From NCBI GenBank assembly GCA_035307785.1, contig DATGHS010000029.1, positions 1-12,940 on the forward strand: a stretch of DNA of 12,940 nucleotides, given 5' to 3'. Of this stretch, positions 1-6,979 are shown piece by piece. The notes under the pieces are model-generated. The model did not search any database, was not told the DNA's origin, and saw nothing but the letters and a program-made list of their open reading frames with translations. Source of the stretch: DATGHS01 sp035307785 (GTDB taxonomy: Bacteria > Planctomycetota > Planctomycetia > Gemmatales > Gemmataceae). Position 1 is the first letter of the stretch; each line of letters opens with the position of its first letter. Made by a program: the position numbers and the translations under genes.

Positions 1-2
1 CG

Positions 3-1292
3 GCAATCGAGAGAACCATCGCGGAATTGACCGCCGCGCGTAAACGTTATCAGATGCAGCCGGCAGACCAGCCGAAGGGGAAGGGCAGACCGCCCCTTGC
101 CGAGAAAGGCCAGATGCAGGTCGAGGAGAAGCCACTGCGCGGCCAGGGAACGCCGCCACCCGCCAATACCGATCGCGAGCGCATGGTCGGCAGCTGGGTC
201 ATTGTGAACGAGGACAGTGGGCGGAAGGGAGAGATCTGGGATATCAGCCTGGACGAGATCACGATGCACGTCAATGAGTTGATGCGCTCCCTCAATGAGT
301 ATGGGCTTCCGATTATTATTCAGTACTTTCACCGCCTTGACGCCTCCAAGAACCCCGAGCAGATTGACATCCGCGTCACGAAAACAAACCTGGAGCCGGT
401 CGGTGTCATCAAGGGCATCTACGCGCTCGAAGACGGCGAGCTTCGACTCTGCCTCGGCACCCTGGGCAAAGATCGGCCGGCCGCGTTTCCCGACAAGCCA
501 AAGCCCGGCGAAGTGCTGGTCCTCCAGCGCGGCTTGGGCGCCACGCCGCCGAAGGCGGAGCCGCCTGCCAAAACCGTTCGCGAGCGCATGGTCGGAAACT
601 GGTTCATCATGAACGAGGACAGCGGGCGCAAGGGCGAAATGTGGGTCATTGACGAAGATAGCATTGTCATGCACGCGAAAGAGACCAGCCCGATTACCCG
701 ACACTACGCCTACCGACTTAACGTCAGCAAAAACCCCAAGCAGATCGACATCATTGTTTCGCGCGTCAATGGCCCGCCCGTCGGCGTAATCAAGGGGATC
801 TATGTCCTCGATAAGGACGAGCTGCGGCTTTGCCTCGGCGAAATGGACAAGCATCGCCCCGAGGCGCTTCCTGAGCAGCCCAAGCCCGGCGAATTGCTGA
901 TCCTCCAGCGCGCGAGCTCGGGCGCTACGCCGCCCAAGGCGAAGGACGCCCTGGCGGAGCAGGGGGTGCTAACCCCCGAAGAAGCCATCCAGCAAATGCC
1001 AAAAGAAAAGGTCACCGTCCAGTTCAAGGTTGCGAAGGTTGAGGCAATGCACAATCCGGGGAGCGGGTTTGGCGGCCCCACCTACTACATTTACCTCAGT
1101 GACAGCGGCAAGTTTACCGCACGGATGGCAAAAACCTCAGACCAGATCATGAAGCTTGGCATTGACCCGGTCAAGCATTTCACCGGGAGGGTGGTCCGAG
1201 TTACCGGAGTAGTCGAGGCCGGCGCCGGATCATCGATTCAGATGTGGGTGCGCGAGATAACCGACATCGAAGTCATGGATCGCGCATTTTAG
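3..1292 (+). CDS. TIGR03067-type tandem repeat protein, 5'-truncated by window edge
   Basis: The reading frame is open to the left edge (A-I-E-R-T-I-A-E-L before the first possible TTG start at 27), so the true start is probably upstream. Two homologous domains of about 115 residues are visible. The first begins with RERMVGSWVIVNEDSGRKGE at nt 174, the second with RERMVGNWFIMNEDSGRKGE at nt 579. Both continue through a 'LDASKNPEQIDI' / 'LNVSKNPKQIDI' strand, a 'PVGVIKGIY' strand and end near 'KPGEVLVLQR' / 'KPGELLILQR'. This is the layout of the planctomycete TIGR03067 domain, a beta-rich module of unknown function. After about nt 980 a different domain of about 100 residues follows ('KVTVQFKVAKVEAM...HFTGRVVRVTGVVE...'), which reads like an OB-fold. 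Pro/Ala-rich linkers separate the parts. No signal peptide can be seen because the N-terminus is missing. Function is unknown. Confidence 0.8.
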   Translation, partial: AIERTIAELTAARKRYQMQPADQPKGKGRPPLAEKGQMQVEEKPLRGQGTPPPANTDRERMVGSWVIVNEDSGRKGEIWDISLDEITMHVNELMRSLNEYGLPIIIQYFHRLDASKNPEQIDIRVTKTNLEPVGVIKGIYALEDGELRLCLGTLGKDRPAAFPDKPKPGEVLVLQRGLGATPPKAEPPAKTVRERMVGNWFIMNEDSGRKGEMWVIDEDSIVMHAKETSPITRHYAYRLNVSKNPKQIDIIVSRVNGPPVGVIKGIYVLDKDELRLCLGEMDKHRPEALPEQPKPGELLILQRASSGATPPKAKDALAEQGVLTPEEAIQQMPKEKVTVQFKVAKVEAMHNPGSGFGGPTYYIYLSDSGKFTARMAKTSDQIMKLGIDPVKHFTGRVVRVTGVVEAGAGSSIQMWVREITDIEVMDRAF

Positions 1293-1302
1293 CCGAAAGG
1301 CT
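1291..1302 (+). terminator. GNRA-loop hairpin overlapping the stop codon
   Basis: AGCC-GAAA-GGCT forms a 4-bp stem closed by a GAAA tetraloop and overlaps the TAG stop (1290-1292) of the TIGR03067 gene. It is short and no T-run follows, so a role in termination or 3'-end stability is only a suggestion. Confidence 0.25.
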
Positions 1303-1320
1303 TAAGAGGGGCAGCGTGAT

Positions 1321-1344
1321 TTATTCTTATGCGCATAAGAATAA
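1321..1344. repeat. Perfect 24-bp AT-rich palindrome between convergent genes
   Basis: The left half is TTATTCTTATGC and the right half is its exact reverse complement. The sequence lies between the stop of the TIGR03067 gene (1292) and the stop of the Spy-like gene (1377, opposite strand). As RNA it could form a 10-bp A/U-rich stem with a GCGC loop from either strand. It could be a two-way terminator or a symmetric protein-binding site; the sequence cannot decide. Confidence 0.6.
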
Positions 1345-1376
1345 TTCGCAATGCCCCTGTTTTCATTTACGGCGGC

Positions 1377-2216
1377 TCATTGCTTGAAGACGGCCATGAT
1401 GGCGTCTATCTCTTCGCGGACGGCGGCGCGCAGCTTATTGCCTGCCTCCTGAACCTTGGGCCTGTACTCCTTCCGGATGTCGGCAATTTGGCTCTTCTGT
1501 TCGTTGGTAAGATTCAAGTCCTGCGCATTCGCGATCCGGTGGCACGTTCGGTCCCGTACCCGGTCCGCGCGTTCGTCCTTGATCTCCTGGAGTTTCTCTT
1601 GTTGCCCTTCGGTGAGCACCGCGTGAATTTTCTCCATCTCCTCCTTGAGGAGGCCGGTTAGCTCCTTGCCAACGGTTTCGAGCTTCTCCTTTTGCTCGGC
1701 CGTGAGGTTGAGGGATGCGATGATTTCACTGCGCTTCTTGCCGCCCAGCAGGTCTTCGTCTCGTTCCTTCCTCTGGGCGTCGTTCAAGAATCCTTTCAAG
1801 CCCGCCAGGGCCTTAGCAATTTGGGGATGGAATTCCTTGCGGATGTCCCCGATCCTGGTCTTCTCGGCATCGGTCAGGTCCAGCTCCTCCAGGTGCGCGA
1901 GGCGCTCCGCCAGGCGGCCCTGGCGCTCTTCCTTGCGCTCTTCTTTGAATTCTGCAAGTTTCTGTTTCTGTTCCGGAGTCAGCACGTCCTTGACTTTGTC
2001 CATTTCTTCCTTCGCTACGGTGGCCAGTTCCTTATGCGCTTCCTGCACCTTGGCCTTGTACTCTTTGCGGATGTCGGCGATCTTGGCCACCTGTTCGTCG
2101 GTGAGTCTGAGGACCACGATGCTCTCAATCGGGCCCGCGGGCTCGTCGGCGACCATCCGATCCGGCGCCCACAACGTGGTGAGTGCCACCAATACAATAG
2201 CGATTAGACTCCTCAT
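1377..2216 (-). CDS. Secreted Spy/CpxP-like LTxxQ-repeat protein
   Basis: Protein of 279 residues. The start at 2216 (MRSLIAIVLV) is chosen over an upstream in-frame start at 2303 because AAGGAG lies at 2229-2224, 7 nt before the ATG, and because the N-terminus then reads as a signal peptide (hydrophobic residues 4-16, likely cleavage near MVA|DEP, residue 23). The mature part is very rich in Lys/Glu and should be almost wholly helical. It carries repeated LTxxQ-like boxes at about residues 38 (LTDEQ), 79 (LTPEQ), 114 (LTDAE), 171 (LTAEQ), 201 (LTEGQ) and 236 (LTNEQ). The phrase IADIRKEY or a close variant recurs after boxes 1, 3 and 6. LTxxQ motifs are the mark of Spy/CpxP periplasmic chaperones and metal-stress proteins, but planctomycetes have many long relatives of unknown role. 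The last module stops short, at the point where another LTPEQ-type box would be expected. Confidence 0.8.
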   Translation of the reverse strand: MRSLIAIVLVALTTLWAPDRMVADEPAGPIESIVVLRLTDEQVAKIADIRKEYKAKVQEAHKELATVAKEEMDKVKDVLTPEQKQKLAEFKEERKEERQGRLAERLAHLEELDLTDAEKTRIGDIRKEFHPQIAKALAGLKGFLNDAQRKERDEDLLGGKKRSEIIASLNLTAEQKEKLETVGKELTGLLKEEMEKIHAVLTEGQQEKLQEIKDERADRVRDRTCHRIANAQDLNLTNEQKSQIADIRKEYRPKVQEAGNKLRAAVREEIDAIMAVFKQ

Positions 2217-2223
2217 CTCCGGT

Positions 2224-2229
2224 CTCCTT
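2224..2229 (-). promoter_or_regulatory. Shine-Dalgarno AAGGAG deciding the start of the Spy-like gene
   Basis: On the minus strand AAGGAG is followed by 7 nt and ATG at 2216. It supports the signal-peptide start rather than the longer frame beginning at 2303. Confidence 0.7.
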
Positions 2230-2643
2230 TCCCTCATCTCGGAAACAAAAGCCCGGCCCCTGCTTGTCCTCACTGGGCAATACGACAGGGGCCGCTGGCG
2301 CAAACGCCAACGGGAAACCTTCCCGTCGGCGATTTCCGCTTCGTGCGACGCGCTCGATGTTTGCTCGCCTCGTGACTCAACGTGCGAAGGGAACCATCCA
2401 CGGTGAACAGGCGAGAATGCGGCCTCGGTTCAAACGAGTTGGGCGATAAAACTGGCTACACCGCGCGTCACAGAACATGGCCTGGCGGCGACGCGGCCCC
2501 AGTTTTCAGTGCGTAAATGAGTTTTGCGAAACTGGTTTAACTACAACCCCGTACGGCCCATTGAAACTGAGCACTGCTCTTTTTGGGCCGAGATAAAATG
2601 ATACCCGAACCCATATGCTACGAAACGGGAGGGAGCAAATCAA
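2230..2643. other. Gene-poor intergenic stretch
   Basis: No ORF here has a recognisable family or good codon pattern. Two small perfect hairpins lie close together: TGGCG-CAAA-CGCCA at 2296-2309 and CGGGAA-ACC-TTCCCG at 2311-2325. No convincing -35/-10 pair is visible; TAAAAT at 2594-2599 lacks a -35 at proper spacing. The stretch presumably holds the divergent promoters of the Spy-like gene and the response-regulator gene. Confidence 0.5.
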
Positions 2644-2844
2644 GTGAAAAATGGAAGAAGAAAAAAGTGCATCGCCGGTTGGTCTGATTGGCAAACGACT
2701 TGCGCCTTGCGCTGGTCGGAGCTGGTGCGCGCCGAGTGCCGCCGACTGCTCGGAATCGAGCCCGTGGGCATTGGCATTCTATGGTTGAGCAGGCCCATAC
2801 TTGAACCGCCTTCTCGAGTTGAGTCTTCATGCCCCGCGCCCTGA
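2644..2844 (+). CDS. Possible small hypothetical protein upstream of the receiver gene
   Basis: A 66-residue frame with a GTG start. Points in favour: a strong GGGAGGGAG at 2627-2635, 8 nt before the GTG; a middle part (about residues 16-42) with G/C-rich third positions like neighbouring real genes; and a 16-nt overlap with the following response-regulator start, as in translationally coupled genes. Points against: no recognised family, an A-rich and Lys/Arg-rich first ten codons, and a low-complexity C-terminus. It could be a leader ORF or a chance frame. Confidence 0.25.
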   Translation: MKNGRRKKCIAGWSDWQTTCALRWSELVRAECRRLLGIEPVGIGILWLSRPILEPPSRVESSCPAP

Positions 2845-3239
2845 TTATTGACGACGAACCACCTGTTCGGTCCACGCTGCGGGCCATGTTGGAACACGCC
2901 GGTTTTGCTGTGAGCGAGGCCAGCGAAGGCGAGCAGGGGATTCGTGCCTACTTCCAACAGCCGGCCGATCTCATCTTTTGCGACATGTTCATGGCCGGCA
3001 AGGAAGGGCTTGAGACGATCATGCAAATGCGCCGCCAGGGAATCCGCGTGCCGATCGTGGCGATGAGTGGCGGCACTTGCACCGGCGTGATCGATTGCCT
3101 GCCCGTGGCCAAGCTACTGGGCGCCACCATCACCCTGCAAAAGCCATTCGGCATGGAAAAGCTCCGCAACGTGCTGGTGGAAATAAACGCCGAACCGGCC
3201 ACGATTGTGCCAATGGCCGCCGGCGTCACTGCGGATTGA
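2829..3239 (+). CDS. Stand-alone response regulator receiver (REC) domain protein
   Basis: Protein of 136 residues consisting of one REC domain, with no DNA-binding or enzymatic output domain. The receiver hallmarks are present: acidic pocket D8-D9-E10 (LIIDDEPPVR), phospho-acceptor D52 (LIFCDMFMAG), switch Ser80 (VAMSGG) and the invariant K105-P106 (LQKPFG). Such CheY-type proteins pass phosphate from a histidine kinase to a partner protein. No kinase lies within the window, so the cognate pathway is unknown. The ATG at 2829 gives the expected REC N-terminus, but no clear Shine-Dalgarno precedes it, which would fit coupling to the small upstream frame if that is real. The gene converges on the HEPN gene. 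Confidence 0.9.
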   Translation: MPRALIIDDEPPVRSTLRAMLEHAGFAVSEASEGEQGIRAYFQQPADLIFCDMFMAGKEGLETIMQMRRQGIRVPIVAMSGGTCTGVIDCLPVAKLLGATITLQKPFGMEKLRNVLVEINAEPATIVPMAAGVTAD

Positions 3240-3343
3240 GCTGCTTGGCTTCCGCGCTTTCTTCCAATCCCGTCTTCATGCAAAGGCGAATACAATCTGG
3301 CTAGCCTCATGGCGAAAAAATATGCTCCACTAGGGCGCGGGGT

Positions 3344-3742
3344 TCACGGTCTATTGACATGGCGCTCCGCCCACCGCAGCACCCTGGCTGCGATCCGAAC
3401 AGCACGGCGGCAAGCTCTCGTCTTGACCGGCCCTGCCAGCCCAGGGTACCGCGTCACGTGCGCATATTGTGTCTGTTCCCGCGATTCATAAACGTACCTC
3501 GGTATTTTGAGACCGTTGAGTTCCAGTAATCGAAGTAATCGTTCCAGGTCGTGGATAAATGGGAAATGCTCGCCGCGCTTGATGAAGACGGCTTTGATGC
3601 CTTTCTCGGCCGCTTGCTGGGCTTCGAAGCAGAGATCCTCCAAATCGACCTTGGGATCGGCGTTGAGCGACATTGCCAGGTTGCTTTTCGCCCGGCGGAT
3701 CCACTCGCGGGGATCGTCCGGCGGGAGCCGCTTAGGGCCCAT
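3344..3742 (-). CDS. HEPN domain protein (likely toxin or partner of the MNT protein)
   Basis: Protein of 132 residues that reads as a PF05168-type HEPN domain: 'WIRRAKSNLAMS' in helix 1, 'CFEAQQAAEKGIKAVFI' (residues 38-54, the most typical HEPN stretch), then 'HDLERLLRLLE' and 'SREQTQYAHVTRYPG'. R88 and H95 are spaced as R-x6-H, compatible with the R-x4-6-H ribonuclease motif of many HEPN toxins, followed by the RYP signature (98-100). The start at 3742 has GGGGAAGG 6 nt upstream and lies inside the end of the upstream MNT gene (11-nt overlap), so the two are surely co-translated. In characterised MNT-HEPN pairs the HEPN protein is an RNase toxin and the MNT protein an adenylylating antitoxin. 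Whether this PF05168 member is toxic cannot be told from sequence; many such pairs remain untested. Confidence 0.85.
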   Translation of the reverse strand: MGPKRLPPDDPREWIRRAKSNLAMSLNADPKVDLEDLCFEAQQAAEKGIKAVFIKRGEHFPFIHDLERLLRLLELNGLKIPRYVYESREQTQYAHVTRYPGLAGPVKTRACRRAVRIAARVLRWAERHVNRP

Positions 3743-4085
3743 ACACGACCTTCCCCTCGCGCAAGGCCGGACAAATTACCAGACAATGCGTGTCGCGATA
3801 CCGCTCGACTTCTTCAGGCGTTACCACCACGGCATCGACGGCGATGGCGCCAGTGAGGTTTCGGTAAATGGCGGTCGTGACGCGGTGGCGGTCGAACTTT
3901 CCTCTTTTGATAACCAGCAGGTCCAGGTCGCTGTCGGGTCCCATCGTCCCCCGCGCCGCTGAGCCAAACAGGACGATCTTTTCGGGCTTCGCTGCCTGAA
4001 CCACGCGCGTGATGGTATCGGCGAGAACGCCCGGATCGGGCTGTCCGCGTTTTTTCCTTGCACGAGCTGGTGTTTTAATCTTCAC
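3732..4085 (-). CDS. MNT-type minimal nucleotidyltransferase (likely antitoxin partner)
   Basis: Protein of 117 residues with the polymerase-beta-like nucleotidyltransferase signature: G41-S42 followed after ten residues by D53-x-D55 (GSAARGTMGPDSDLDLLVI), and a candidate third acidic residue D84 (AVDAVVV). This matches the GSx10DxD motif of minimal nucleotidyltransferases, so it is probably catalytically active. It ends 11 nt inside the HEPN gene, the classic order MNT then HEPN. Known homologous pairs act as toxin-antitoxin systems in which the MNT protein AMPylates the HEPN toxin. The start is a GTG at 4085 without a clear Shine-Dalgarno. The first 17 residues are a basic tail, so the exact start is uncertain. 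About 270 bases upstream of it hold no recognisable gene. Confidence 0.87.
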   Translation of the reverse strand: MKIKTPARARKKRGQPDPGVLADTITRVVQAAKPEKIVLFGSAARGTMGPDSDLDLLVIKRGKFDRHRVTTAIYRNLTGAIAVDAVVVTPEEVERYRDTHCLVICPALREGKVVYGP

Positions 4086-4352
4086 GGCAATGTCGCTTCG
4101 TAGACCGGTGGTTTACATTGGGGGCCCTTACCGGATCGAATCCGTGTACGGGACATCGTATCATGAATTGACGGCGGTGACGATGGCGAGCCGGCGCATG
4201 CCGAGCGATCAGGTCAACAAGGCGACGAGCCGGCCGGACGCGTGGCGAAAAAAGTGCTCCACGAGGACGCGCGGTTCGGTCACGGATCCCGGGATCGCGG
4301 CCCCCGGTCAGCTTCAGCCGTTGGTCAGCTAGCGGCGTCCGCTCCCGTTGAG

Positions 4353-5288
4353 TCATTTGATGTTAGCGATTTTTCGTCGCTGCCATTCCGGCGAGATTCC
4401 AGTTTCAAGGTCGAAAAGCATCTCGACGGCGAATGTCACTTGAGTCCTCCCATCGTGCCGCGATAGCTGGATAAACGGCGGCGGCGTGCTTTTCTGAATG
4501 GCCGCTTCAGGCCTAAAACAGGGACTTTCGTAGCCAAACGTCGCCAGTTCCACGTATCCGAACCTTTCTTCGCGCCGGATAACCCCTCGGTCAATTCGGC
4601 TCAAGTCGAGATACTGGATCTTCCAAGACGAATCGTCACCCCAGTGACAGCCCCATACAAAGCCAAAGTCGCCATTGGGCCATTCGTAGTCGGCGTCCCA
4701 ATACTCACTTCCCGGAATTACCGACTCATCATTGACATCCCACCAATCGGGAACGTAGAAACCAACTGGGCAGAATCCGCCTCCAGGCGGTGCGTCAGGC
4801 CCGTCCACCTCCTCGGCGATCACGCTTCTGGACGCGAGGTCGAGCACTGCCGTTTTGGTGTAGTTACTTGAGATCAGTGCGAATTCCTTGGTCCCTTGTC
4901 GAAACGGCTCAAACGTCCGAAGCAGCGAATAGAATCGCTCGTATTGGCAGACTTTTTCGAAGCAGGGAGAGCCTGTTCGCTGAAATACCTCGACGATGGT
5001 CGAGTCCCAAGTTCCCGGCCGATTCGGCTTTGGCGTACCCTTGACGACGTATTTATCCCGAGGTTTTGGTTGCGACGGAATCTCGAAATCTGTCTCGACG
5101 ACCGTCTAGCGGATGACGAGACCGCGATTATGATGTTGCTCTGCCCAGTTGCGCCCGTCGATCTCTCGGGCGCTAAGTTCCGCGATCCGCGCCTGCGCCT
5201 CACCGGCCGAGCGGAAGGCTCCGAAGTAGAAGTCCTTCTCGCGGCCTTCGTGGAGGGCATAAACACGATAGACAACATCACCACGCAT
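4353..5288 (-). pseudogene. Unknown planctomycete-type protein interrupted by one in-frame TAG
   Basis: Two halves lie in the same frame. The first runs from ATG 5288 to the stop at 5108-5106 (60 residues: 'MRGDVVYRVYALHEGREKDF...NWAEQHHNRGLVIR'). The second continues without a shift from 5105 to the stop at 4355-4353 (250 residues, beginning 'TVVETDFEIPSQPKPRDKY'). The second part has no ATG/GTG/TTG until 4847, although residues before 4847 ('FQRTGSPCFEKVCQYERFYS', 'FEPFRQGTKEFALISSNYT') are plainly protein-like. The simplest reading is one gene of about 311 codons with a nonsense codon at position 61, perhaps GAG to TAG. The C-terminal part is rich in Trp, Asp and Gly. No known domain was recognised. 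ATG 5288 lies 28 nt downstream of the DUF1801 stop. Alternatives are a sequencing error, stop readthrough, or two proteins with a non-standard start in the second. Confidence 0.75.
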
Positions 5289-5316
5289 GTCGAGAGTCCG
5301 AAAAAGAATTAGGGAA

Positions 5317-5715
5317 CTACTCCGCCTGCAAGCGCTCTCTCATGTCGGTATAGGCAGTGTCGATAAGCGCCTTCAAGGTGTCGTCATCCACCTCGGTTCC
5401 GAGCTTGAGCTTCACGTGGCGCATGAACTTGCCGGTGCCTACCAAAAGCCCCTCTGGATCGGCAAGCTCGGCTCCGCGGAAGAACCCGACGTTGACGTGA
5501 GCCTTGAAAGCGTTGACGTATGCGAATGCCGCGTCACCTACGCATGCAGTCGGATGGCCATCATGCAATAGTTCGCGCACATCGCTCCCACACATTCGCA
5601 GAACCTCGAACCAGTGGCACGCGATGGCCCCCAATTCTTCCGAATGTTCCTTCAACCAGCGCTCAACGGCGAGATCTCGTTTTACTGCGGTCGGGAACCG
5701 CAAGAGCTGGTTCAC
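5317..5715 (-). CDS. DUF1801 (YdhG-like) domain protein
   Basis: Protein of 132 residues with the DUF1801 signature 'AFKAHVNVGFFRGAELADPE...GTGKFMRHVKL' at residues 69-103. The N-terminus 'MNQLLRFPTAVKRD' followed by 'ELGAIACHWFEVLRMCGSDV' also fits small single-domain relatives. The fold is frataxin-like; some members have been linked to iron handling, but the biochemical role is not established. The start is a GTG at 5715. The frame is open further upstream without an ATG, and no strong Shine-Dalgarno is present. The next minus-strand gene starts 28 nt after its stop, so the two were probably one transcript. A second DUF1801 gene (6349-6813) lies just upstream. Confidence 0.8.
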   Translation of the reverse strand: MNQLLRFPTAVKRDLAVERWLKEHSEELGAIACHWFEVLRMCGSDVRELLHDGHPTACVGDAAFAYVNAFKAHVNVGFFRGAELADPEGLLVGTGKFMRHVKLKLGTEVDDDTLKALIDTAYTDMRERLQAE

Positions 5716-5805
5716 GGTGTTTATCTCAAAATCGACACCACGATATGAGAAAAGCGGGAACAGCGGACACGGCTGATTTTAAAACCAATCATCGACACAA
5801 CGATG

Positions 5806-6294
5806 TTAGCAAGATCCGGTGCCATCAGATGTCATCAATGTCCCTTCCGTGACGAGCCCGTGCCAGGACCATTTCGGAATGTCCAAACCGTCGGGCACAT
5901 CCTCTGCCGAGCGATGATAACGAGCCATCGTGGTCGTGGTAGCCCACGCGAAGTAATCGTGCAGCACAGCTCGAAGCCGCTCGTCGCGCGCGAGTCCAAC
6001 ATCCTCTAACGCCTGATCGAAACAGGCGATTGCGAGCCGGTCCATCTCCTCGTGCGGGCCGTTGCCGCTATGAATGCGGACGACCGATGTCTCACTTCCT
6101 TACCGGTCGGAATAGGTCGTTGGCCCGCCAAGTGCCTCCGCCCAGTATGCAGCAAGGCGCTCGGTGTGCTGCGGGTGAAAGCCGTGGCTGAAAGCATGGC
6201 TCACCATTTCGTCTTCGAGCACGCGCGCATGCCACGCGCCGGCCAACCTCAACAGCCCGTCGCGACCACCTGCGGCTTCGTAGATCGTTTCCAT
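5806..6294 (-). pseudogene. Truncated-haemoglobin-type globin interrupted by one in-frame TAA
   Basis: The first half runs from ATG 6294: 'METIYEAAGGRDGLLRLAGA', then 'MVSHAFSHGFHPQHTERLAA' and 'WAEALGGPTTYSDR', ending at TAA 6102-6100. The same frame continues at once with 'GSETSVVRIHSGNGPHEEMD', 'IACFDQALEDVGL', 'LHDYFAWATTTTMARYH' and 'PDGLDIPKWSWHGLV' to the stop at 5808-5806. Joined, these read as one small globin of about 160 residues of the group II truncated-haemoglobin kind (oxygen or nitric-oxide chemistry at a haem). By comparison with such globins, TYSDR is normally followed by Tyr, so the stop is probably a Tyr-to-TAA change. The probable haem-proximal His (VVRIHSG, codon 75) lies after the stop, so the first fragment alone could not hold haem normally. 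The second fragment has an internal ATG at 6045, after that His. The gene is non-functional unless read through or wrongly sequenced. Confidence 0.8.
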
Positions 6295-6348
6295 AATTTC
6301 TCAGCTCGCCGCTTTCTTCACGAGCGCGGTGATGCTTTCCTATGCGGC

Positions 6349-6813
6349 TCACAATCGTACGCCCGGCAATTGGCTGGCTTGTTTCACCCAGTCAGTGAAT
6401 TGAGCTTCGTCGAATTCGCCATCCTCATCGATGTGGAGGTAGCGCACTTCCTCTTGCTTGGACTCGCCAGGGGGGACGGGACGCAGCGACGTGCCGCGAA
6501 AGAACGCCACCTTAATGTACTTCGTCATACAGTGGAAGCCGAGGAACCAGCCTTGGCCCTCGAAGCCGTAGAAAGGTGTGTTCCATTTGACAGCCTTGTA
6601 CACGTTGGGGACCGCGGCGACGATGAGCGCATCGAGGCGGCGGCCGACGTCGCGTTTCCAGCCCGGCAAGGCCGCGATGTAGGCCTGCACGGGTGCGTCG
6701 CCGAAACCCTTCGCGATCTGCGGATTCCCGCCCGAAAGAAGGACCGGCTTGGCGGCCATCTTCTTCCGGACATTCTTGGTAGTGCTCTTGGCACTCCGGA
6801 TACTCTTGGCCAT
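6349..6813 (-). CDS. DUF1801 domain protein with basic N-terminal tail
   Basis: Protein of 154 residues from ATG 6813; the frame extends upstream to 6897 but that part looks non-coding. A Lys/Ser-rich tail (residues 2-22) precedes a DUF1801 domain: 'NPQIAKGFGDAPVQAYIAAL', 'GWKRDVGRRLDALIVAAVP', 'AVKWNTPFYGFEGQGWF', 'KYIKVAFFRGTSLRP'. The WN-P-FYG and K-VAFFRG stretches are typical of the family, which has a frataxin-like fold and no firmly established activity. It is the first gene of a minus-strand run followed by the broken globin, a second DUF1801 gene and a broken unknown gene. The two DUF1801 proteins are clearly different, so this is not a recent duplication. An A/T-rich stretch at about 6830-6860 may hold its promoter. 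Confidence 0.85.
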   Translation of the reverse strand: MAKSIRSAKSTTKNVRKKMAAKPVLLSGGNPQIAKGFGDAPVQAYIAALPGWKRDVGRRLDALIVAAVPNVYKAVKWNTPFYGFEGQGWFLGFHCMTKYIKVAFFRGTSLRPVPPGESKQEEVRYLHIDEDGEFDEAQFTDWVKQASQLPGVRL

Positions 6814-6951
6814 GTTTGGACTGTGCTGCGGAAAAAAAATCGATTCCAGTTTATTTTCGAATCGGCGCGAACGGAATCCAACCGACGCTCTGGCCAACTC
6901 TTGAGGACCGGTGGCGTAGCCGACCTTAGTGGGCTTAAATCGGAATTGGGA

Positions 6952-6979
6952 AAGCTCCCCGAGTAGGACTCGAACCTAC
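6952..6979. repeat. 28-bp direct repeat, left copy (tRNA-Asn 3' end)
   Basis: Identical to 7288-7315. It covers the T-arm, acceptor 3' strand and 3 nt beyond the tRNA; identity ends sharply on both sides. The two copies are 336 bp apart and bracket the GIY-YIG gene, as left and right attachment sites would after integration at a tRNA 3' end. A tandem duplication would look the same. Confidence 0.75.

Noticed and set aside
1645..2406. 253-residue plus-strand ORF
   Set aside because: Ser/Arg-rich shadow of the Spy-like gene on the opposite strand; no family resemblance.
2561..2599. Promoter with TTGAAA (2561) and TAAAAT (2594)
   Set aside because: Spacing of 27 nt is too long for a sigma-70 promoter and no better -35 was found.
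3309..3491. 60-residue plus-strand ORF
   Set aside because: Antisense to the end of the HEPN gene, no ribosome site and no protein-like pattern.
4896..5312. 138-residue plus-strand ORF
   Set aside because: Lies antisense to the interrupted minus-strand gene; the minus-strand joined translation is far more protein-like.
4353..6294. Alternative genetic code or stop recoding to explain the two interrupted genes
   Set aside because: The two internal stops are different (TAG and TAA), and both codons as well as TGA end intact genes in this window, so a code change is not supported.
6052..6966. 304-residue plus-strand ORF
   Set aside because: Spans the antisense of the globin and a DUF1801 gene; His/Arg/Ala-rich shadow typical of GC-rich DNA.
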